Origin: Apostichopus japonicus
Taxonomy: Eukaryota; Echinodermata; Holothuroidea; Aspidochirotida; Stichopodidae
DNA: 64,000 bases
Direction of reading: 5' to 3'
NCBI RefSeq assembly: GCF_037975245.1
Contig: NC_092569.1
Span: 31,130,668 to 31,194,667, forward strand
Shown here: piece after piece, positions 62,883 through 64,000 of the stretch
Position numbering within the stretch: the first letter of the stretch is position 1
How the letters are laid out: each line of letters starts with the position of its first letter
Program-made: the position numbers and the translations under genes
Notes under the pieces: generated by a model
Told to the model about the DNA's origin: nothing
The model's database searches: none
Seen by the model: only the letters and a program-made list of their open reading frames with translations

Positions 62883-64000
62883 TAACATATATATTTAAAC
62901 CACACCGCACCAACGTTTTGTTCTCTCCAACATTTAAGTTAATTATTGAAGAAAATCAACACCTTTGACGGGTTAAGAGTAAAAATAAAAATGTTGGTAT
63001 TGACTAGATGTTTCCATTCAAAAATTATAGTTACTGGGAAAAATCATGACATGAAAAAAAAATAGGTCTAAATAATCCACTTTACAGTTTGGCTACATGA
63101 GTACGTTTAATTGGAAGATCCCCCTCTAGTTGCTTCAAATATATGTTTATCAATATTTCATATACATTCGCTAATATTAACGCAATCATTTATTCAATAA
63201 TACTTCGTTGTCGGAATGTTATTAACTTTCACTTATATTCTTCATCTTTTTTTCCCACTTCTTCTATGTATTTATTTCGGTTACATAGTAGCCTATGCAG
63301 TTCCTAACCATTAGTGTTATTGAAAAGGAATATTCATGTGAAATTGTCTATTGCCAATCAAATATAAGTTAAAAAAGATCTTATAATTTTCGAGTGTCGT
63401 TTACGCCACCATGTACATATAGTGATAATGTTGTACAGTGAGGAGTAGGATTTACTATTTAATATCAGAATAAAAAACATTCCCTCTTTATTAATACGTC
63501 CTTGCGCTTTTAATTGCACAGGCGTTTGATGGAAAAATCCCTTAGATGTTTCTTGTACCATGACAGTTTCGACTTTCTGGACGCAAGGTAACGGTACATT
63601 GCCTTTTTTACCACATTGGCGGCGCATTCGAATCAACTGATAATTAATTGGGTGTCCACGTGTAGTAGGAAAACCTTTCGCCTTTTGGGGAACATTTTGA
63701 TAAAAAACAATCCATTTTACAGGCTTGGTTTCTAGAACTACGTAATGCTGATAATCGCTGAAAATTGCCACACGATTACTTACCGGTTATCCTTTTATTT
63801 AATTGTTTTGTATTGATGACGGTTCCAGAAAAGAGGGTTGATTGTCTATGAATACGTTAAGAGTTTAACCACTACTATCACAACGTCGACTTCAGCGTAT
63901 ACAAACACGCTCACACTTCTGGTCAGGGCGTGCTCAAATTGCATTTCAAGACGCACATTACCATTTTACGGAGATTAAAGTGGCCTCAGCTAGCTAGGTC
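62883..64000. repeat. Segmental duplication, copy 2, right arm
   Basis: Matches 36860-37730 and 38640-38900, with a deletion of about 0.9 kb between, and runs off the window. Landmarks are 'caccgcaccaacgttttgt', 'ggttgattgtctatgaatac' and 'ggcgtgctcaaattgcatttc'. Confidence 0.85.
63358..63771 (-). CDS. Unassigned open frame, possible exon
   Basis: A 137-codon minus-strand frame, not recognised. The middle reads KPVKWIVFYQNVPQKAKGFP, TTRGHPINYQLIRMRRQCGK and VPLPCVQKVETVMVQETS, which looks more protein-like than neighbouring frames, and a TTTTCAG acceptor precedes DYQHYVVLE near 63752. The duplicate at about 37560-37720 keeps PVKWII, QKAKGFPATRGH and INYQ but has a stop after INYQF. It may be a decayed exon, a transposon piece, or a real small gene. 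Confidence 0.3.
   Translation of the reverse strand: MAIFSDYQHYVVLETKPVKWIVFYQNVPQKAKGFPTTRGHPINYQLIRMRRQCGKKGNVPLPCVQKVETVMVQETSKGFFHQTPVQLKAQGRINKEGMFFILILNSKSYSSLYNIITICTWWRKRHSKIIRSFLTYI

Overview
This is eukaryotic genomic DNA: intron-rich, AT-rich by eye, full of microsatellites and decayed non-LTR retrotransposons, and with no bacterial gene organisation. The only clear host coding content is a minus-strand tandem family of secreted fibrinogen-related genes. The combination of fibrinogen-related domains (FReD), trypsin-inhibitor-like (TIL) domains and TILa/EGF-like modules suggests a marine invertebrate deuterostome, most likely an echinoderm and perhaps a sea cucumber. The taxon is inference; the gene structures below were read from splice sites, exon phases and translations.

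Three related genes run right to left. Gene A is cut by the left edge: only its signal-peptide exon (6277-6348) and a 31-nt microexon (425-455) are inside. Gene B (12387-25560) can be assembled from 10 coding exons into an open frame of 745 residues. Gene C (41189-55115) can be assembled from 11 coding exons into 810 residues. Both complete genes encode: signal peptide, 31-nt microexon, the first two thirds of a FReD (its C-terminal exon is absent), a TIL domain, several 70-residue TILa/EGF-like modules (3 in B, 4 in C, the last fused to the start of the second FReD), and a complete second FReD. In the last exon the second FReD carries an 80-90 residue Cys/Tyr-rich insert between its GWWY and SNLNG motifs, partly encoded by a TAT/TAC microsatellite. 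Between genes B and C, an orphan pair of intact terminal exons (34192-34679 and 35736-35997) repeats the last two exons of this family.

Each gene starts with a 5.8-6.5 kb first intron. A conserved short element lies 123-127 bp upstream of each ATG and may mark the core promoter. The first intron of A holds a LINE fragment that C lacks; that of C holds an extra internal tandem duplication of about 1.86 kb. The intergenic DNA holds (TA)n and (ATT)n arrays, LINE relics, a tRNA-derived SINE, several tandem repeats, three copies of a hammerhead-ribozyme-like hairpin repeat, an array of CACTCTTT/AAAGAGTG palindromes, and pieces of segmental duplication (36.4-38.9 kb, 57.1-58.0 kb, 62.9-64.0 kb).

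The proteins are probably secreted, multi-domain recognition or adhesive proteins. The TIL and TILa/EGF stalk separates a two-thirds FReD from a full FReD whose ligand-binding subdomain carries a fast-changing insert. Function (immune lectin, adhesive or matrix protein) cannot be decided from sequence alone.
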